This document shows positions 7,200-8,660 of a stretch of DNA of 8,660 nt, one piece after another; within the stretch, counting starts at the first letter, position 1; each line of letters begins with the position of its first letter. The notes under the pieces are model-generated. The model had not been told where the DNA came from. It made no database searches and was given only the letters and a program-made list of their open reading frames with translations. Source of the DNA: Actinomycetes bacterium (GTDB lineage Bacteria; Actinomycetota; Actinomycetes; Actinomycetales; Microbacteriaceae). Position numbers and translations under genes: made by a program. The stretch is taken from contig JAEYAG010000130.1 in assembly GCA_023451265.1 (NCBI GenBank), forward strand, positions 1-8,660. The letters run 5' to 3'.

Positions 7200-7205
7200 A
7201 GGCTA
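7200..7205 (-). promoter_or_regulatory. Possible -10 box for the subtilase
   Basis: Minus strand TAGCCT fits TANNNT and would give a leader of roughly 55 bases. The only -35 candidate (TTCCCG, 18-bp spacing) is poor, so this is a weak call. The gene could also be read through from the permease gene upstream. Confidence 0.25.
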
Positions 7206-7233
7206 TGCAAGCCCTGAACAGCACGGGAAGGAC

Positions 7234-7267
7234 GATGAGAGGATCCTCATCCGCGAGGATGCCGCGG
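7234..7267 (-). terminator. Two small overlapping hairpins after the permease stop
   Basis: Directly after the permease stop (minus strand) CCGCG/CGCGG pair around a 7-base loop (7251-7267). Next, GATGAG/CTCATC pair around a 6-base loop (7234-7251). The stems share one base, so they partly exclude each other. There is no T-run. They may weakly terminate the ABC operon or bind a regulator; the central GAGGATCCTC (7239-7248) is a perfect palindrome. Confidence 0.3.
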
Positions 7268-8353
7268 CTACGCGATGCGGGTCCCCGGTGGCAGCTGGCG
7301 CGCGGGCGTGCGCGTGCGCGCCCACGCCCACCACAGCAGCGCCGCGGCGAGGGCCACCTGCACCCCGAGCCCGACGAACCATCCCGGCACGGTCTGGCCG
7401 ATGATCTCCTCGGGCGTCGGGTAGTCGCTGTCGCCGAAGTAGTACGCCGGGTCGCACTCGTCCCAGCGCGTCTCGAGGGTGGGGGCGAGCTGCGCGCTGC
7501 GCACGGTGTACTTCAGCGAGCCGAACAGGTCGTCCGGACTGCCGTACTCGTCGAAGCTCGTCGGCACGGCGTCGGCGAGGATCACGAACGGGTTCGCCGA
7601 CAGCAGCCACCACACCCGGTCGAAGCGGGGGACGGGGTAGGTCGTGCGATTCCACTCGCCGCAAATCATCTGCTCCGGGTCGTCCCAGCAGTCATCCGAC
7701 CCGTCCTTGCAGAGCGGACCGTTGTCGCCGTACTCAGCCGACCGCGACAACGACACCCCCTCGCTGGCGGCGGCGGTGCCGATGAGCCCGAAGCCGATCA
7801 CCGTGCCGACGGCGAGCGCGGCGACGACGAGATAGGTGACCGCGACGGAGAACAGCGGGCGCGCCAGGATGCCGGAGAGGGCCACCCCGATCGCGGCGAT
7901 CACGCCGGTCTCCACGACGAGGACGGCGAGCGAGATCACGACGGTCCAGGAGTTGACCCCGCCGGCGAGGGTCGCGATCACGAGGAACGGCACGGCGACG
8001 GCCGCGAAGGCGAGACCGGTGATCCACGCCGCGACGAACTTGCCGAGGAGGATCTCGCCGGTGGTGACGAGGGTCACCTGCACCGGCGCGAGGGTCGCGG
8101 CATCCCGGTCGCCGTTGATGCTGTTGCCGCTGAGGGTCGGGGAGACGAGCAACACCAGGAGCAGGGTGACGTACACGACGATCGAGTACACGCCCGGACC
8201 GGCGATGCCCCAGCCGCCGAAGCCGAGGAACGACAGCGCCGTGACGCCGACGAGCAGCAGCGCGAAGACCCCGAGCAGCACGTACCACGACACGGTGCGC
8301 ACGCGCTGGAGCAGTTCGAGCCGGGCGATCGTCCACAGACGCGACAGGTTCAC
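7268..8353 (-). CDS. ABC-2 type transporter permease with large acidic cysteine-bearing outer loop
   Basis: 361 residues from GTG 8353 to TAG 7268-7270. The N-terminal amphipathic stretch (LWTIARLELLQRVRT) and the GNSINGDRDAATLAPVQVT coupling region (about 76-94) after helix 2 are typical of ABC-2 permeases that pair with a separate ATPase. Helices lie at about 23-45, 56-73, 106-130, 136-160, 167-193 and 323-346. Between helices 5 and 6 is a loop of about 130 residues, mostly outside by the six-helix pattern, rich in Asp/Glu and aromatic residues. It carries four cysteines (215, 222, 231, 300), the only cysteines in the protein. The start has an excellent ribosome site (GAAGGAGG, six bases upstream) and overlaps the ATPase stop as GTGA, so the two are translated together. 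Export of an unknown substrate is expected. The outer loop is unusual for the family. Confidence 0.88.
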   Translation of the reverse strand: MNLSRLWTIARLELLQRVRTVSWYVLLGVFALLLVGVTALSFLGFGGWGIAGPGVYSIVVYVTLLLVLLVSPTLSGNSINGDRDAATLAPVQVTLVTTGEILLGKFVAAWITGLAFAAVAVPFLVIATLAGGVNSWTVVISLAVLVVETGVIAAIGVALSGILARPLFSVAVTYLVVAALAVGTVIGFGLIGTAAASEGVSLSRSAEYGDNGPLCKDGSDDCWDDPEQMICGEWNRTTYPVPRFDRVWWLLSANPFVILADAVPTSFDEYGSPDDLFGSLKYTVRSAQLAPTLETRWDECDPAYYFGDSDYPTPEEIIGQTVPGWFVGLGVQVALAAALLWWAWARTRTPARQLPPGTRIA

Positions 8354-8660
8354 GCGCGGCCTCCTTCGAGGTCGAGGAAGGTGTGTTCCAGCATCCCCGT
8401 CGCGGCGGCGAACTCCGCCACCGGCAGGCCCGCCGCCACGAGCGCGGCCAGCGCCGACGCCGCCTCGGCGTCGCCCGCGAACCCGACCAGCAGGTCGCGA
8501 CGGTCAATGGGGATGAGGGCGGCGTCGAGGCCCAGCGCCTGCGCCACCGGGAGCACGGCCGCGGCGGCCTCGCGGTCGGCTAGGCGGATGCGCCACGTGC
8601 GTCGCCGCGTCGCGGCGGCGGCGACGCGGTCGCTGCTGACGGTCGCGCCCTCGACGAGGA
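8350..8660 (-). CDS. ABC transporter ATP-binding protein, C-terminal fragment
   Basis: Only the last 102 full codons are in the window; the gene runs off the right edge and ends at TGA 8350-8352. No Walker A, signature or Walker B motif is visible, so the call rests on the C-terminal part. This reads LVEGATVSSDRVAAAA, then RRRTWRIRLAD (the beta strand that follows the ATPase core), then an alternating helix/strand accessory domain, and ends GMLEHTFLDLEGG. That ending matches the LEDVFLxLTG tail common to ATPases of ABC-2 exporters. Its stop overlaps the permease start by 4 nt (GTGA), which supports one operon and one complex. The accessory domain is very Ala-rich. It would power export through the permease from the cytoplasmic side. 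Confidence 0.85.
   Translation of the reverse strand, partial: LVEGATVSSDRVAAAATRRRTWRIRLADREAAAAVLPVAQALGLDAALIPIDRRDLLVGFAGDAEAASALAALVAAGLPVAEFAAATGMLEHTFLDLEGGRA
8360..8367 (-). promoter_or_regulatory. Strong ribosome binding site of the permease inside the ATPase gene
   Basis: GAAGGAGG on the minus strand, six bases before GTG 8353. It lies within the last codons of the ATPase gene and fixes GTG 8353 as the permease start. Confidence 0.85.

Noticed and set aside
7139..7210. Upstream TTG (7210) as the subtilase start
   Set aside because: It would put 24 polar residues ahead of a textbook signal peptide and has no well-spaced ribosome site. TTG 7138 has both a ribosome site and the signal peptide at the N-terminus.
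7156..7404. Plus-strand GTG frame preceded by a perfect AAAGGAGG at 7137-7144
   Set aside because: The purine tract is the other strand of the subtilase ribosome-site palindrome. The frame runs antisense into the permease gene, has Arg/Pro/Ala-rich low-complexity translation and shows no motif.
1..8660. CRISPR array, tRNA/rRNA, insertion sequence, prophage or toxin-antitoxin module
   Set aside because: I saw no spaced identical repeats, transposase or integrase motifs, RNA gene signatures or small paired ORFs that would support any of these.

Overview
The window is very GC-rich, with strong third-position G/C, GTG and TTG starts, one apparently leaderless promoter, and long antisense shadow frames. 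The protein styles and the recurring word GGATGCC/GGCATCC suggest an actinobacterium, most likely of the Microbacteriaceae (Microbacterium-like). This placement is inferred from composition and protein style, not from a marker gene.

Layout, left to right. (1) Positions 2-388 (+): the 3' part of a small lipoprotein whose lipobox cysteine is the second visible codon. Its stop codon lies in the first of three tandem 21-22 bp repeats (380-444). (2) 487-1782 (-): a four-helix membrane protein with an extracytoplasmic alpha/beta-hydrolase (esterase) domain. (3) 1783-1881: a compact divergent promoter region with two back-to-back -10 boxes. (4) 1882-3981 (+): a 699-residue membrane protein with a rhomboid-like N-terminal half that lacks the catalytic serine, more helices, and a C-terminal DUF2156/MprF-type aminoacyl-phosphatidylglycerol synthase domain. 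(5) 3994-4023: a perfect 13-bp hairpin between convergent genes. (6) 4034-7138 (-): a large secreted S8 subtilisin-like protease with signal peptide, I9-type propeptide, PA-domain insertion, full catalytic triad and a long beta-rich C-terminus. (7) 7139-7267: its leader region. (8) 7268-8353 (-): an ABC-2 type permease with an unusual acidic, four-cysteine outer loop, overlapped by 4 nt by (9) the C-terminal end of its ABC ATPase (8350 to the window edge).

How they fit together. The most interesting pairing is the divergent esterase and the DUF2156 synthase. Known systems pair an enzyme that adds amino acids to membrane lipids with a hydrolase that removes them. This pair has the right domains, sides of the membrane and shared promoter to be such a set, but that is inference. 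The permease/ATPase pair is one operon. The subtilase follows it on the same strand but appears to have its own leader and start signals. No CRISPR array, tRNA, rRNA, insertion sequence or phage gene is seen.
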